Source of the DNA: Cyanoderma ruficeps
Taxonomy: Eukaryota > Chordata > Aves > Passeriformes > Timaliidae
DNA: 64,000 bases
NCBI GenBank assembly: GCA_008694505.1
Contig: VZDJ01000868.1
Location: 657,640-721,639, forward strand
Direction of reading: 5' to 3'
Shown: one piece after another, positions 37,672 through 51,095 of the stretch
How the letters are laid out: the number at the start of each line of letters is the position of its first letter
How positions within the stretch are numbered: position 1 is the first letter of the stretch
Translations under genes and position numbers: made by a program
Notes under the pieces: model-generated
Database searches by the model: none
The model's input: only the letters and a program-made list of their open reading frames with translations
What the model was told of the DNA's origin: nothing

Positions 37672-40600
37672 GATGGTAAAGATCACAGTGCCTTTTTTTA
37701 GATAGAACTATAAATAACAATATCAAAGAGTATGGAAAAATCCTTGAAAGAAATTATTTACTGAGAGACAAAATGCTGTTTGACAGGTACCAAAACTAAA
37801 GAGGTTTTAAATTAAAAAAAATCTTCCTTCGAGAGCTGTCTCAACATACAAGCCCCAAGACTCAGTACTCGCAATGATGAACACAATGCCCGGCCATTGC
37901 ACAGGAAGTCCTACCTTTTCTTGACTTTTAACCACTTAAATGTTTCTGCAGCCCAGCCTGCTTGCTGGTAGTTGGTATTGACACCACCCCACATAAACAA
38001 AATAGACAAGAAACACCATAGAAAACTGGAGTCAGTGGGAAGCCAACAACTTAAATGTCTGTGAATCTGACTCTCGTTTTTATACAGTGAATTTGCTTGA
38101 GTAGAGCCCTATCCAATGGGGGTTAAATATCATCTCTGAACTAAAGCTCTTGCCAGCTTCAGTGGAAGAAAAAACTGAGATCTGTATCTAAAAATCTCCA
38201 GAAGCCAAAGCAGGGCAGCAGCCAGCCTGGAGCCCTGACCCTGGGCAGAGCCACTGGCTGGGACCCAGGGCAAGGGAAGGGTGAGAAACCTCGTCCAAAG
38301 CTACTTTGCACTGCAAATAGTAATTAGAAGCAAATGCACACGTCTGCCACAAGGTTAAGAAAATCTCTTCTTTGCTCTGAAATATGTTGAGCAAACTCTG
38401 AATTTATAGGTAAAACATCCAGTGTTCTAGCTATGGAAATGAATCACAATTTAGCACTCAGAAATCATAACTGTTACCCTCACTGTGCCATAATCCAGAC
38501 CTTGGCCAGCAAAATGCAGGGACTGGAACCCAGCAGGTCAGAGGCCCCTGACTGGGAAATCCCAGTGGCTGCACCACAGAATGGCACAGTTAGTGCTGGC
38601 ATTCCTGTGTGTTGGTATGTTGGTTGCTGAGGTATAGATTGCATTTTAATTCCTTTAAAAAATGGAATATAAAAAAATAAATAAATTTTTTAAAAAACCA
38701 AACCAAAATCACTTTGCATCTATCAATTTAATTGAGCTGAACATGGTGCCTACAGCACAATGTATTTGCAACCAGCAGAAGCAGAGGAAGGAACATAAAT
38801 GATATTTTATTATTCAGACACAGCTACCACCATGTCTGTCCATACAAGCTTTTTATAGCCTGTCTCATCCCATCTATTTCAATATGAATTGTTCAGTAAA
38901 CAATTGGAAACATAATGCCTAGTGAAGAGTGAAATGATTCCAATTGTGTGTCTTTCTAGAAAAATTTCAGGCAAAAACATCCAAATGTCCTTCTCGGTCT
39001 CAAACAAAATGTTTCAATTTTCCCTGATAAAAATAATTCTTCATTTCAAAAGCCTGTAATGATGAATTGTGTAAAAGATTGGGAAAAAATTAACATTTTT
39101 AATTTATAAAAGTATCTCGCTTATACCAAGACAATATTTCTTGTAAAATTACAATCTCTCTATGAAGAAAATTCTCTCTTCAGCTCTAATTATTTCAAAT
39201 ATGCAAAAGCATTCACATTTGGCACTTGATTGTGTGACTGCAACCCTTGTTCTTGTAATTGTTCCTAAACCAGGAAATGCAGTATTTGTTTAAAATAATA
39301 ACAAGGCATAACAGTAATCATACTTTGTTTTGTGAAAACAAGTTTTATTATGCAAATCATTAAAAAGAAAGCTATCTAATCCCTGGGAGATTCTTGTGTT
39401 AAATTGGATAAATTAAAATTAATATCATTACATTTACAGGAGGCCTTTTATCCCATTTTTATATCCAGCACATTTCAATTCATAATTAGAAGAGATGCAA
39501 TGAATGTTTCAAATGAAAACAATTCCATAAAACCTGGAAATTAATTTTTCCTGTTAACAAATGGACCCAGTGAGAGTGTAGATAGTCAGTGACACGTACA
39601 GATAATTGTGGTGTTTTAATCCTCCAACCAGAACCATTTTAGTCTTGTCATCTCTGCTTTCTGGGGATGGATTGTGTGATTTTGACAGCTCAGGATGCGT
39701 TGTGCTTCAAAGGAAAGAGGAAACCAGCTTGGGATGTCGCTTTGATTCCAGCCCACTGCGACCTCCCGCCATCCCAACAGCTCTCCACGAAACTGGGCTG
39801 ACACTGTGGCTGCTCCTGTTTCACAGGGTATTGCTGGAGATGTTATGGTGCCAGGCAATGAAAAATATCAGCCTCCAACAGAATAGCTCAAGCTTCACAA
39901 ACACTGTCAAGCTTTATCGTTAATTCATTTCTCTTTTGGTTTGGGAACAAAAAGTGATGCAGTGAATGTTTTCCAACCCTTCATTGTTTACATTGTCTCC
40001 AAGTTTTCTCTTAGACAGCAAAGTTTGTAGAGAATGGCCCCATATTTGATCGTGTCTGAAATCCCCAGTATTCCAGAAATAATATCAACAGCATTTAAAG
40101 GAGATGCTTGTATTAAAACAAATATAACAAAGGGCTGTACAAAAAGCCAGAAAGAATGAAGTGCACCTGGAGCCATTTCCAATAGATCTACTAAATGACC
40201 ACCTAAAAAACTACCATGGACTTTGGGTGCTAGAAAATCTTTACATTTGCTCCAAGCTGAACATCAGCATGTCTGAAGGACAGAGCCAACTGGTTTGGGA
40301 AAACACATTCTTTCCAGTCAAACAAGGAACAGTTTTCTTGGAGAACTTAAATCTAAAATTTGCCTTGGGATTTTTCACTTAATTTTCATACATTTGTAAT
40401 TAAAAAACAATCTCTTAGCAGTATTTAGGGTGTTTCAATAAGCCAATTTTTTAAAAAAAATTTAAAGTATTTCTGCTTTTCAAAAGAGCATTTTGCTAAT
40501 AAGTAAGACATCAGTGGGACATAGATTGCATTTTGTGCCCATGATGATGAATACTTTAAAGAGAAAATCCTTAGACTTGTTTATAGTTAACACCATTATC

Positions 40601-41907
40601 CAACAGCTCTCTTTTAAACACTCATCCCACTACAGTATATGTTTGCTTTCAGATTTTTGTCTTATGTTGGCTTTGTTCCTTTTTCTCTCCTGCTTGCATA
40701 AAACATAACACAAGATTCATAACTACATCTCAAAAAAGGAATTCCACACTACGGTTAGCTGGCTAATTACATTCATTCCAAATCTTCAGGTACCTTTTAT
40801 TCTGTTTAAGGCAGACATAAATCTATTCTTTTTTCAAACAAACTTTATCAAGATCATGTGAAACTTGGAGAAAACTGTTCTCAGCAGAAATCACCTGAAA
40901 TGCCCAAAACACCAACTCAATCAACAATTCATAGACACTACTGCTTCTTGATTCATCACAAATAACAGCAGATGAAAATGTTTTCAGTTGTGTAATATTA
41001 ACTCTTCTAAATAGAATTTAAACCCTTTAATGCCCATTTATTTTTCTATGTTTCTTTGAAAGGTAGAACTGTTCTATGTCAGGTATGGCCATTATGGCCA
41101 TCTCTAAAGAAAATATAGAAGGAACATGTGAAAAAAACCATGGCAGATGTGCCCTTTCCAAGGTCTGTCACTGTCTCCTCTGAGGTAGCAACACCCTCTG
41201 TTAGTTCCTTGCAACACCAGGAATTTCTTCTGCTCCCTGTGTGCCTCAGGAGAAATAATCTGACAATTAGTGAGAGATAATGGGCACTTCAGAACTTTTC
41301 CTCCTATTGCAAAAGCTGCACACAGCATATTCTGTGAAATTATGGACCTTCAAAATTTCATTGTTGTTGATTGCTGCCCGCTTTCTGCAGTGCACAGGGC
41401 ATCCTACTGCCTCACAATCATTCCTATTCTGAGTCGTAGAAATCAGTTGTTAATATCTTCCTATGCCCTCATCTCTGTTTCATAGGCAATGAAAAAAAAA
41501 GCTTAAATAACAAAAGAAAAGAAAAAAGTGGGTTTTGTCAAGCTGAACTATCAAGGCTTCCTTTATACAACATAAAAACCTGAAATGCATGTTATTCTTG
41601 CTATTTATTATGACTATAATTCATTCCATCAGGCTTTCTTACATGTATCCATAAAGTGATGCAGACAACAGAAATTATCTCAGTAAATACAGAGCTGGTT
41701 TTCATTCTGTGCCTGGAACAACCAGGCTTGCTGATGCAAAATTTCAGTTATTACATTTAACACGGAAAAATATAGTCTTTCAAAGGGATGAAGTTACATT
41801 AATCTCCACCCAATGGGGCTTTGGCTCTCAATCAGGGTAAGCCATTATGCTGTGCTACTTCCATGATAGCTTTAATTAAATCTGTTCTCTTCTTGGGCAG
41901 GTTGGGG

Positions 41908-41993
41908 AGCACAGCAGGGCACGTCTGGCTGAGCCTTTGGCTCTGAGGGCAGCACAGCTGGGCACATCTGGCTGAGCCTTTGGCTCTGAGGGC
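41908..41993. repeat. 43-bp unit, two tandem copies
   Basis: Units 41908-41950 and 41951-41993 start AGCACAGC and end GCTCTGAGGGC, with two mismatches (41/43). The duplicated block is GC-rich in an AT-rich setting. It gives repetitive translations in several frames, which are not evidence of coding. Confidence 0.93.
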
Positions 41994-43738
41994 ACTCCTG
42001 GGCGCAGCCCTGCAGTGCCAGTGCCAGGCTGGGCTCTGCCTTCCATCCCCAGCACAGCAGCCACAGGCAAAAGAAAACATCCAAGGGTGACTCCTGGATA
42101 TGGAGCTGGCCAGCTGAAGAGGGCATTTTGTTGATGCTCCATGGAAGAAGCAGCAGCACTGGGCTACTCTGCTAAGCATAAAAACCACCTTTTGTCTTAA
42201 AATGTGGCCAACAGAGCTACAATGATCATGGCTGGTACCTTGGGGGAATTTCCACTGGGGGCTTGTGTTTGCAGACATTTCCATACAATCAGATATTCCA
42301 GTTGGACCTTTCTCTATTCATAAATGAGCCAATTTTCACAGGCTCAGGTGCAGTTATGGCTCAGAGAGAAATTAAAATGGTGACGATGAACCAGATTTGG
42401 TTCAGCTCCCTCAACAGCCCTTCCCAGCTGGAATACATTTCAGGTCTCTGTTAGTTGGAGTGGGTTAAACAGCTCAAAAAATTTTATCTGACCCAAAGAT
42501 TTCCTGCCTGAGGCAGAAACAGCCAAACAGCAAAGCAATCATTATTCCCATTTGCAGGAAAGAATGACTTGCCTAACACCCCACAGGGAATCCGGAGTAG
42601 AACTAAACCTCAGAGCTGGTAAGCTCAGCTTGCTCCATCATCTGCCTGAAAAACATGGAGCACACATGATAATGCTGCTTAAGACTCTTTGAAATTAAAA
42701 GGATTTTGACCCCACATAGACTCATAGGTATTCAGCATCCATGAAAAATAAAAAAAGCTACATAAGAAGGTTAAGAAAGACAGAAAGAAAATGTATCTGT
42801 GTTTTATGGAGGTTGCTGAAATGGATTTCCCTTTTTTAACTACGCTGTGGAGCTCAGTAGGAAAGCTGATTTATCCTGTGAGTGCACAGCAGTTGCTCCC
42901 TGCTAGAGCTGCTGTTTAAGTTTAATTGGAATACACAGCATTTGTGTAATGCTCATATCATGGAGAACGTTTAAGAAAAGCAGAAAGGCCCTTTCAGTTC
43001 AGCACACTCATTTCTGTTGTGATCCTGATCACTGAACCCAAGTGGAAATACAAACACCAAATGATTTCTTTGCTGCCAGTGACTCCAGGGGCAGAAATGG
43101 CTGCTTGCAAAAGAGGAGAAAAACGGGCCAGGACTGGCTAACTCAGGGGACTGGCAGTGGGATATGGAGCCTTTCATCTACAGGTCGCTGAATCCACCAC
43201 AGGGCTGTAGCAACCAAAAAATTATTCCCGTCAAATGGAGGTTCAGTGGCCTAAGAGAAATCATTTAAATGGTTTCTGCTTCATACAGGCACTCGCAGCA
43301 GAGAAATTATTGCTACAATTAGCAGTACAGCATAGTCACCAGTGATGTGGAAGCTTTTGGTGGTTTTTTACATTCCCAGAAACAGGATGGTGTCCTTGAA
43401 AAAATCCTGCAATGATTATTTTGACCAAGAACGTTTTTCACAAACCTAAAGATTTGGGGATTTTTTTTTTCATTTTTATCATTATTTTAGTTTTATTTAG
43501 GCCCCTTTGGTAGTTTTCTTTGCCTTTCCCCCTATAGATCAGAAGATAAAAGTCATCTCCAAATGACTTTTCCTAAAAAGTACTTTACACAGATACTGTG
43601 AGGTGAAAAACTGCACCCTGTCCAAAACAAAGCCTTCCACTGTTAATATATTGATATTTGGTTCAAATGTTAAACACAAAGTATTTTTAACTGAAAATTT
43701 CCCGTTTTCCAGGGAACTGGGTGGGATTTTTAGTTTAG

Positions 43739-43788
43739 GGTATAATGTATAATATATAATATATAATTTATAATCTATAATCTATAAA
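43739..43788. repeat. AT-rich 9-10 bp minisatellite
   Basis: Degenerate tandem units of the form TATAAT(C/T/A)TA fill about 50 bp. There are no GC bases except isolated G or C. It is likely prone to DNA melting and slippage. Confidence 0.85.
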
Positions 43789-44035
43789 ATTTCAGGATTT
43801 CAGGAGAAATTGTAGCAGATGTTACCACAGACTAACACCAATATTCGAGCATAGGGACCTCTGGGGATTGGTTTAGTACCTGAATGAACCTGGAAGGAAT
43901 TTCCTGCAGGAGTTGGGAGCTGAGGCCAGGGGTGGCTGCCAGGACACTCAGGACACTGTGCCCTGCTGCAGTGTCCCCTTGTCTGTCCCACACCTCCAGG
44001 CTTTTGCTTGCCATGGGACCACAGAGGGGCTTGAG

Positions 44036-44315
44036 TCAAAAAGGACATTTAAAGGTCATCAAGTCCAACAGCCCTGCAGAGATCAGGGACACCCTCAGGG
44101 GGATCATTTCTCAGTGCCCTGTCCAACCTGACCTTGAGTGTTCCAGGGAAGGGGCACCACCCCTCTCCCTGCAACTTGTTTTGCTGTTTCACCACCTTCA
44201 CCCTGAAAAATGCCTTCCCTACACCTAGTTTGAATCTCCCTGCTTTTAGTTTGAGCCATTACCCCTGGTCCTTTTGCCACAGGCCCTGCAAGACGTCTGT
44301 CCCTTTCTCATGAAT
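44036..44315 (-). mobile_element. CR1 LINE fragment, antisense
   Basis: Antisense CR1 blocks in order: 'AAAGGTCATCAAGTCCAACA', 'CCAACCTGACCTTGAGTGTT', 'CACCACCTTCACCCTGAAAA', 'TTTAGTTTGAGCCATTACCC' and 'CAGGCCCTGCAAGACGTCTG'. The terminal octamer end is absent on the left. It is strongly diverged and has no coding capacity. Confidence 0.9.
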
Positions 44316-46092
44316 GTTCTCACTTTCTGTGACTGACACGTAGCCCAGTGGAGTGACTCTGCTGTGGGTCATCCATGGGGCAGCAGCTCCTGCAGCAGCC
44401 CTGAGCAGCACTAACAAACCCTCCTAAAGTGGGAAGCAATGAACCACACCCTGACACCAAGCCTTTGGGAAGGCTAAAGCCAGGACTGCATTCAGGCAGA
44501 TTTATTCCTGTTGCATTTTGTATCCCAGTTAACATTTCCGATTTTATCAATCTCATTATGCGGGTGCAAGTGTTGCAGCAGAGGTCACACACTCACAGTT
44601 TAACAGTTAAAGACATGCTTGTGATAAATAAATTTGTGCGGTTGCATTGTGAAAATTCTACGTTCAACAGGTCTCATCAAATGTCGTTGCCCAGATTGGT
44701 TTAATAGCACGTTCAGCCATAGAACAAAACATGCAAGGGCGACAGTTCAAGAGCTTTTTCTACTCTGGTGGTACATGTAATGTTTCTGTAGTTAGAAAAC
44801 TCATATACACACACACACATGCTCTCTGGATTTCTTTACTGACTATAAAAAGGTCTCTACATATTTATGGTAACAGTTCTGCAAAGTATTCTGAACATTA
44901 TGCAATTTAAAGCCTTATGACTACCTAAATGTAAGATTGGTTTTTTTGAAACAAAATTACAGCGCACACTCAGAAGATGCAAAGGGATTGTTGAAAAGCT
45001 AGCAGCATATGACAATAAAAATGCAATTATATCTGCAAAACTTCATATGCTTCACACTGCAGAGTGTTACACAACAATTCTAAAGATGTGTTACACAGAT
45101 AGCTAGAATTTAATTTGGGGGTATAACAGATTCCTGCGTCCATAACAGTCACTCCAGCATTCCATTTAGGTGCAGCCACGATAGTGCCTTTCCTATTTTG
45201 AAACAAGATACTGATCACAAAAGAGACAAGCCCCATTGCAGTGTATGAATGGAAACCCAAGGCTTCTTTCTAGAAGATGTAGGACTATTAAAGCAAGCTG
45301 GGATTTTGTAAAGGTTAGGCTTCACAATTCTGCCTCTTGATTATCTTGCAATAAATGGCCCATTTATTTGAACTTTTGGGGAGGGTTTTGACATATTAGT
45401 TAGGTGCACAATGTAGTTTGACCTATAATTCTCAGCTCAGCAGGCTCATACAGCTAGCGCTCCTCACATTTAGCTCTGGCTGTGGAACAGCCAGCTCAGG
45501 TGTAGGAAGGAGCCTGACACTGTGGATAAAAATCTGGTCCCAATGTAGAAAGCATCATGGCTTCAGAAAAACAGACATTATACCATGTATCATGTAATTG
45601 TATTCCTGTAGTGAGGAACAATCAAAAAGTATCTCAATGAACTATAGAGGCAATTAAGTTAATTGCTATCCTATAATGTTTTAGGAGAACACTATCCTTT
45701 CCCAAACCATCAGAGCAATGATTCTTTTTCTGTTCTAAGCTTTGTAGGATGACTGTAAAAAACTACAGGAAAATCTCTGACTTTGATACAGAAGACAGAC
45801 TGAGGGCCATGACAGAAGTAGAGACTTTTCTTCATTAAATTGGTATCTGCGCCAATTTACACAACTATCCAACAAACCCCTTCAGTTCAGCTTTTGCTTT
45901 CCTGGCGTGAAGGGCTACCACAAAGAAAAGATGGGAAAAGATCAACCTCAGCAATGAGAACTGAAAAAAGCCACAGCAACTCATCACATCACACTTCTGT
46001 CAGTCCAAACAGTTGAACTGAAGATCTCCTCAGCTTGGTAACCCCCATCCTGCAAGGCAAGGGAACAGGGTTAGGGGGGGTCTGAGCATCCC
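44316..46092. other. Unique non-coding stretch
   Basis: About 1.8 kb without recognised genes or transposons. It contains an (AC)7 run at 44806-44819. Confidence 0.55.
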
Positions 46093-46560
46093 TGTTGGAT
46101 TATCCCTTTTTCTGACCCAGAGACGGGGCTCCTGAGAGGTGTTTTAAAGACTTTTATTCCATTTTCAGTCTTGTGAGAAGGGTGAGATGGTGCAGATGTT
46201 ACAACTCACGCCATCAAAATCAGAAGCCAAACTATTTCCTAATTACATTATAAGCATTTATTGGCCTGTCAGCTTTTGCCACACAATGCTGCTAATGCTT
46301 TTAAGTCAATCATCTAATACCCCTTGTGGGACCTACTACAATAATACATCTTTCATAGTTCTATTTCTCCAAAATATCTGGTCTATTGGCAAGGTCATCA
46401 TTTGAAACTTGTTTCTAATTCAATTTCTCTCTCAACATCTGTCCTATTCCATGGCCTTTCTAAGTCAACATACTTTACCTCAGAGTTTACATACAGATGT
46501 ACAAGACCATGTGAGCCTTCTGCCAGGCTTTGAGAATTCTCTACAAATCCATTTCCCACA
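46093..46560 (-). mobile_element. Solo ERV LTR (468 bp), antisense
   Basis: From TGTTGGATTATCC to ATTTCCCACA, with a perfect 6-bp duplication CATCCC on each side (46087-46092 and 46561-46566). In minus-strand sense it carries GCCAATAAATG and TTATAATG promoter-like boxes (TATA-like near 46248-46256) and GAATAAAAG (AATAAA at 46153-46158). The sequence matches a songbird LTR family I recognise, with 'GACCCAGAGACGGGGCTCCT' and 'TACAACTCACGCCATCAAAA' as hallmarks. The element is solo. The 6-bp duplication suggests an ERVK-like integrase. Confidence 0.93.
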
Positions 46561-49460
46561 CATCCCATCCCAGGGAATTAGAGCCTGAGCTCCCCCTGCT
46601 CACCTGCAGCCTCCTGTCCTGCTGGGACAAAACCCAGCTCGACTCCAAAGGAAAGCCCCAGAGCAGGAACTGAGAAGTGCCACCTCTGCCTTGACCTCTG
46701 CCAAGGTCACCCCAGGGTCACCCCATTGAAGGGTAGGATTCAAAGCTCAGCCTGGACTGTGCTGCTCCCAGAGATTTATAGACAGGGATGGTGGGATAGT
46801 GAGGAACACCAGCAGCTTTTTTTTTCAAAATGCTACGTTAAATTACCTGGGACATAAAAGAAAATTTGGGGAAGGCAAATCATGGTTGAAGAGGGGTGAC
46901 CTCTTTGCCATGTTTGAACAGTGTCAGGAAGGAAGCAGTAGAGGAAAAGCAGAGGAAGGTAATCTCCTGGAGCAGTTATGGGTAGCCAACCCCACACACA
47001 CTTTTCTGCTCCCAGAATTGTACTAGCTAAAAATTCCCCACACCCACAATGACTGTTACACACCCTGAATCTCCTCAGACCTCAGCCAACCTACTGAGAG
47101 AATTTCCACTGGTGACACACTCTGTGTCTTTCTATACCCCATTTTCTGATTCTTGGGCCACAAGACACATCTCAGCCTGTCCTGTTGAGAGGTCCCCAGG
47201 CATCTGCAGGCAGCTGACACTTTACTGCGGCTGCAGCATCTGTCAGGAAGCCCATATGAGCTTGTTCCTTGGAAACAGGCTGTTCACTGGGTCTAGAGCA
47301 GTTCTGCTCCTGCTGCTGCAGAAACCTGCGCAGAGGCTGCAGGAATTCAGAATTCAGTTGATACAGCTGGAAAATAAGGGAACGCAGTGATCCAGTCTCC
47401 AGCTGGATCAGATGTATTACAGACAATTGCATTTGTCTATAATGATGGTACATCATAGGCTTTTGAGAAAAAGAAGGGTGATGCTACAGCCTTCCCCTGA
47501 GTCCCGTCCTGCCGAGTTCAGTACCTCCCAGTTCCTTTATTCACATGAAATCCAACTATCTCATCCACAACCCTTTATTTCTCTCCCATTCTGTTGAGTC
47601 TGTTTGCACCCTTTCATTCTTTTTATGTTCATTTTCCACTATATATTATTACTCTGTGTATTTGTAATGCCTAGTGAATTAAGTAATTTACATTAAAATG
47701 GACACACGGTGTGTTTACTGTAAGGAACACTCCCCAGACCAACACATGGCAGACAACTCTCACACTCTCAGCAGGTTGCAAGGCAATGATTTAGTAGAAT
47801 TGGCTCTAGAACAGGTTGCCTATCAGCTCACAAACATATGTTCTTCTATTAATTATGATAGCATAGCCAAATGAGAGCATGGCCACTGTATTCCTCACTG
47901 ATATCACCACAAGGAATGCAGCTGGAGCAGGATGTTGGCCATGGGGTACAAAACTGGTCATAACACCCATCACTTTTGGAGAGGTAAGAGAGATGGGACT
48001 GAAAATCCTTAGGGGTTTTTCGGGGTTTTTTTACAACACTGAAAGGAACAGTATCAAGAGATAAAGCATGGAGGTTGTAAGGAATTAATGATACATGAAA
48101 CTGTATCTTTTTGCTCTCTAAGTGATCCTGTAAGGGGTATGAAAAAAAGGTCAGGAGGATAACAACTGGAAAACTACAAAAATAGAGCAGTTAGAGAGAG
48201 GACAAAAAAACCCCACAAGGATGTCACCATCTATCTTTGATAAAACCCCACACTCAAGGGTCTAATTGCAAGTGTCACACCTGAGTGCCAGTTTCCCTTG
48301 ATCCACACTTTGCTGTCTGGAGCTGAGCAAGCCATCTTTTTACTGGGATTCTTTTCTTGCCGATGGGAAAATCCCTGGAAAGCAGGGAAGTCGTGCATAT
48401 TGGCTGGAAAATCCTCTGGGGTTTTAGCATTTCCCACTTTGTATCCACCAGGCACGTTTCACACGCAGCAGGAGAGTCAAACAATGTGTGTGCATCTAAA
48501 AATTCTTCATGTATTTCACCTTTGGGGAACAGCCACCATTTTCTGATGAATGTAAACCTCATTTTATAGAGCAAATGTGTAGTTAATGCAGTCCATGTGT
48601 GTGTTGTGGTCTAATCCTGGCATCCCAGAACTGCAGGTAACAAGCACAGTCCTGAATTCAGGACTTCCCTGTCTGACACAGGGGGGGAATACTTGGCAGG
48701 CTGCTGCAGTCAGCCAAATAAGCCTCACATTAATGTATGCTTTAATTTTGTCTTATAGTAACAGGAAGGAAAGTAATAAGGCTCTAGGTCAGGTGAAGAA
48801 CAGTCAGACACCCCGAATTTTCCCCTGATATATACTCACTACAAGAAGTAGCAGATATATAGCAGCTGTAAGAGTCACTTGCTAATAATTAAGTATTTAT
48901 GATTTCATCTCCTTGCCAATTTTAAAATGCAGACTGAAGGAGGCAAAACATATTAATCTGATACACAGAGCTTTTGTTTGGAAAAATAAAATCTCTCTTT
49001 ACAAAACCTGCACAGCCATCGAAAATACTGTTTACTTCCCTCTACAGTTGTGTTTAATATGTATTTGGGACTGGAACATACCATTTAAATGCTGACTCTC
49101 AAGTGTAATATTCTTCTCCCTGTTACTTGTGGAAAATGGAAATTTTTGCACAGAACCAAAAAATGAAAGAAGGTCATGACATTCTGGTGGGTTTTTTTAT
49201 GGTTTATGAAACCTTTCATTAAACCTTTAGAAGCCAGAACCCTGAATGGCTTTGGGAGAAAGCAAAAACCTCAGAGTGCTTCTGGGGAACATCACCTGTA
49301 ATTTATTCACTTTGAATGCTTTTTATGGTGCAGCTCAAGACAGATGCATGACATGATCCCAACATCCACAAACCCAAGGCATTAAGTAATTGAATCCATA
49401 ACCTGGAAGCTGGTAAATGGGTAGCCTTATTCTGAGTTATTCTGTAAGTGTGACATGGAG
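46561..49460. other. Unique non-coding stretch
   Basis: About 2.9 kb with no recognised gene or transposon. Small open frames have no protein signatures. Confidence 0.55.
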
Positions 49461-49725
49461 AGCAGCTTGCTTCACAGTCATTATTTTACTGTAGTGCAGA
49501 AATCACATAATGAGGACTTCATGCTGTTAGGATCCTAAGCCTCAATTGTTAGAACATTTCAGTCATATTAAAAAAATGATATATTGGAAGCAGATAGGAA
49601 GAAATACAGTAATTGGAAGCTCAGCAGTGGGTTAAAGCCACAATTTATTTACCATTTCCCTTGCATTAGATGAAACATTAACAGGATTATTAATAAAGAT
49701 TCTGCATTGGGTTTGTCACATAGCA
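49461..49725 (+). repeat. Diverged duplicated non-coding block, copy 1
   Basis: Aligns with 50831-51095 in the same orientation. The first 153 bp match almost without gaps at roughly 65% identity, sharing AGCAGCTTGCTT, CATAATGAG and TCA(T/C)ATTAAAAA. Weaker similarity at the same offset continues to about 260 bp. The block is AT-rich, non-coding and unlike any CR1 or LTR I know. It may be an ancient duplication or two copies of an old, unnamed repeat. Confidence 0.65.
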
Positions 49726-50830
49726 GTGATGTGTCATCCTATTCTGCTGCCAAAAGCATGTCAGTATAGTTTTCTTAAGGCTGCAGAGCAACCTTATCTA
49801 GTCCAAAATTACTGAAATATGCTAATTTTTATAGCTGCTTGAATTAGTACATGACCTTTAAAATAGAGAGGCAAAACCCCATACATCCATCTGGTGATAT
49901 TGATTTCTTGGTTACACAAGAATTGCATGCATTAAGGAAGTTGAATTACAAATTAAGATTCAGCACTGCTTTATTAAAAATCAGGTGTTGATGAAAAGTG
50001 ATTCTCTTTACAAGAGGCTTTTCTAATTTCCACTGCGGGTGCTGTCACCAGCTGTAGTCATTAGTCCCCAGAAAAGCTGCCTTTGTTTTTGGTCATGCAG
50101 TTACAATTCAGAATTGTTTCGTGGCTTTTTTGCATTACTTTCCCATTTACTTGGGAATACCTGATTCTCTGATCTGTGACATTAAAAAAAAACAACCCTG
50201 TCCTCCTTCAGCTGTTGCTCAGGTGCCCATGACAATCTCAGAAGTGGGAAGGGGGAAAGTGGATCAAAATGTGACCTCTGCAAATATGACCAAGTTTGGT
50301 TATGGTAGCAGAACACCTTTTATCAATTCACCTCTTTGCCAACTGAGCTTCAAAGACAGTTCACTAGTTCAGGATTAAAAAAAATAAAAATATTCCTCTT
50401 AAAAATATCTCAAGTGAAATCAGTCAGATTTTGCTGTGGCAATTTCTCAAGGTAGATAATTCATGGCTTTTATTTTTAAATTCCTGACATGAAATAATTA
50501 TATAAAACATTCATCTTAACAGTTCATAGAGCAACTGGAAGACAAGTTCATAAAAATAATGTGTATATGACAAGTATATAAAATCTCCTATAATTTTAAG
50601 ATATTCCCAGTTCATTTGCTCAAAGGAGAAATGTACTATGTAGAGTTTTTTATTTGTAACTTTTAACTTTTATGTATTTTTGAATATAAAACCACCTTTT
50701 TTTTAAATAAGTAATATACCTTAGGTCAGTCCCAGAACACTAAACGCAAACCCAGCTGCTGCACATTAGATGAAAAATCAGTGAAAAATAAACAGGAGGA
50801 CTTCTGATCTCAGATTAGGGAGGAGATGGG
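49726..50830. other. Spacer between duplicated blocks
   Basis: Very AT-rich DNA between the two diverged copies. No repeat family, gene or RNA recognised. Confidence 0.5.
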
Positions 50831-51095
50831 AGCAGCTTGCTTTGAAATTATTATTTCACTGCAGAGTAGGAATGGCATAATGAGAACTTCACGCTGCCAG
50901 AAGCTGTAACCCTTGATGGCTGGAATACAGCTGTCACATTAAAAATGACACATTGCCAGTAGAGTGGCATAGCTGCAGTAATCATAGACCTCACATCTGT
51001 GCCGTGCTTGCCCAAATAAGGAGCTTCTTACTGCAAGTCTAGGCCAAGGTTAATGAAATTATTTAATATGTTTTACTGCAGCAGGGTTGTTCAAA
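50831..51095 (+). repeat. Diverged duplicated non-coding block, copy 2
   Basis: Partner of 49461-49725 at 1,370 bp distance. The strongest stretch is 50831-50982. Equal length and co-linearity argue against chance similarity. No open frame is conserved between copies, so the shared sequence is not protein-driven. Confidence 0.65.

Larger units (their letters stand above)
37672..44035. other. Unique non-coding stretch
   Basis: About 6.4 kb, very AT-rich at 38.6-39.6 and 40.4-41.1 kb, with no gene or interspersed repeat recognised. It contains the two-copy 43-bp repeat at 41908-41993 and the AT minisatellite at 43739-43788, both listed separately. Confidence 0.55.
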
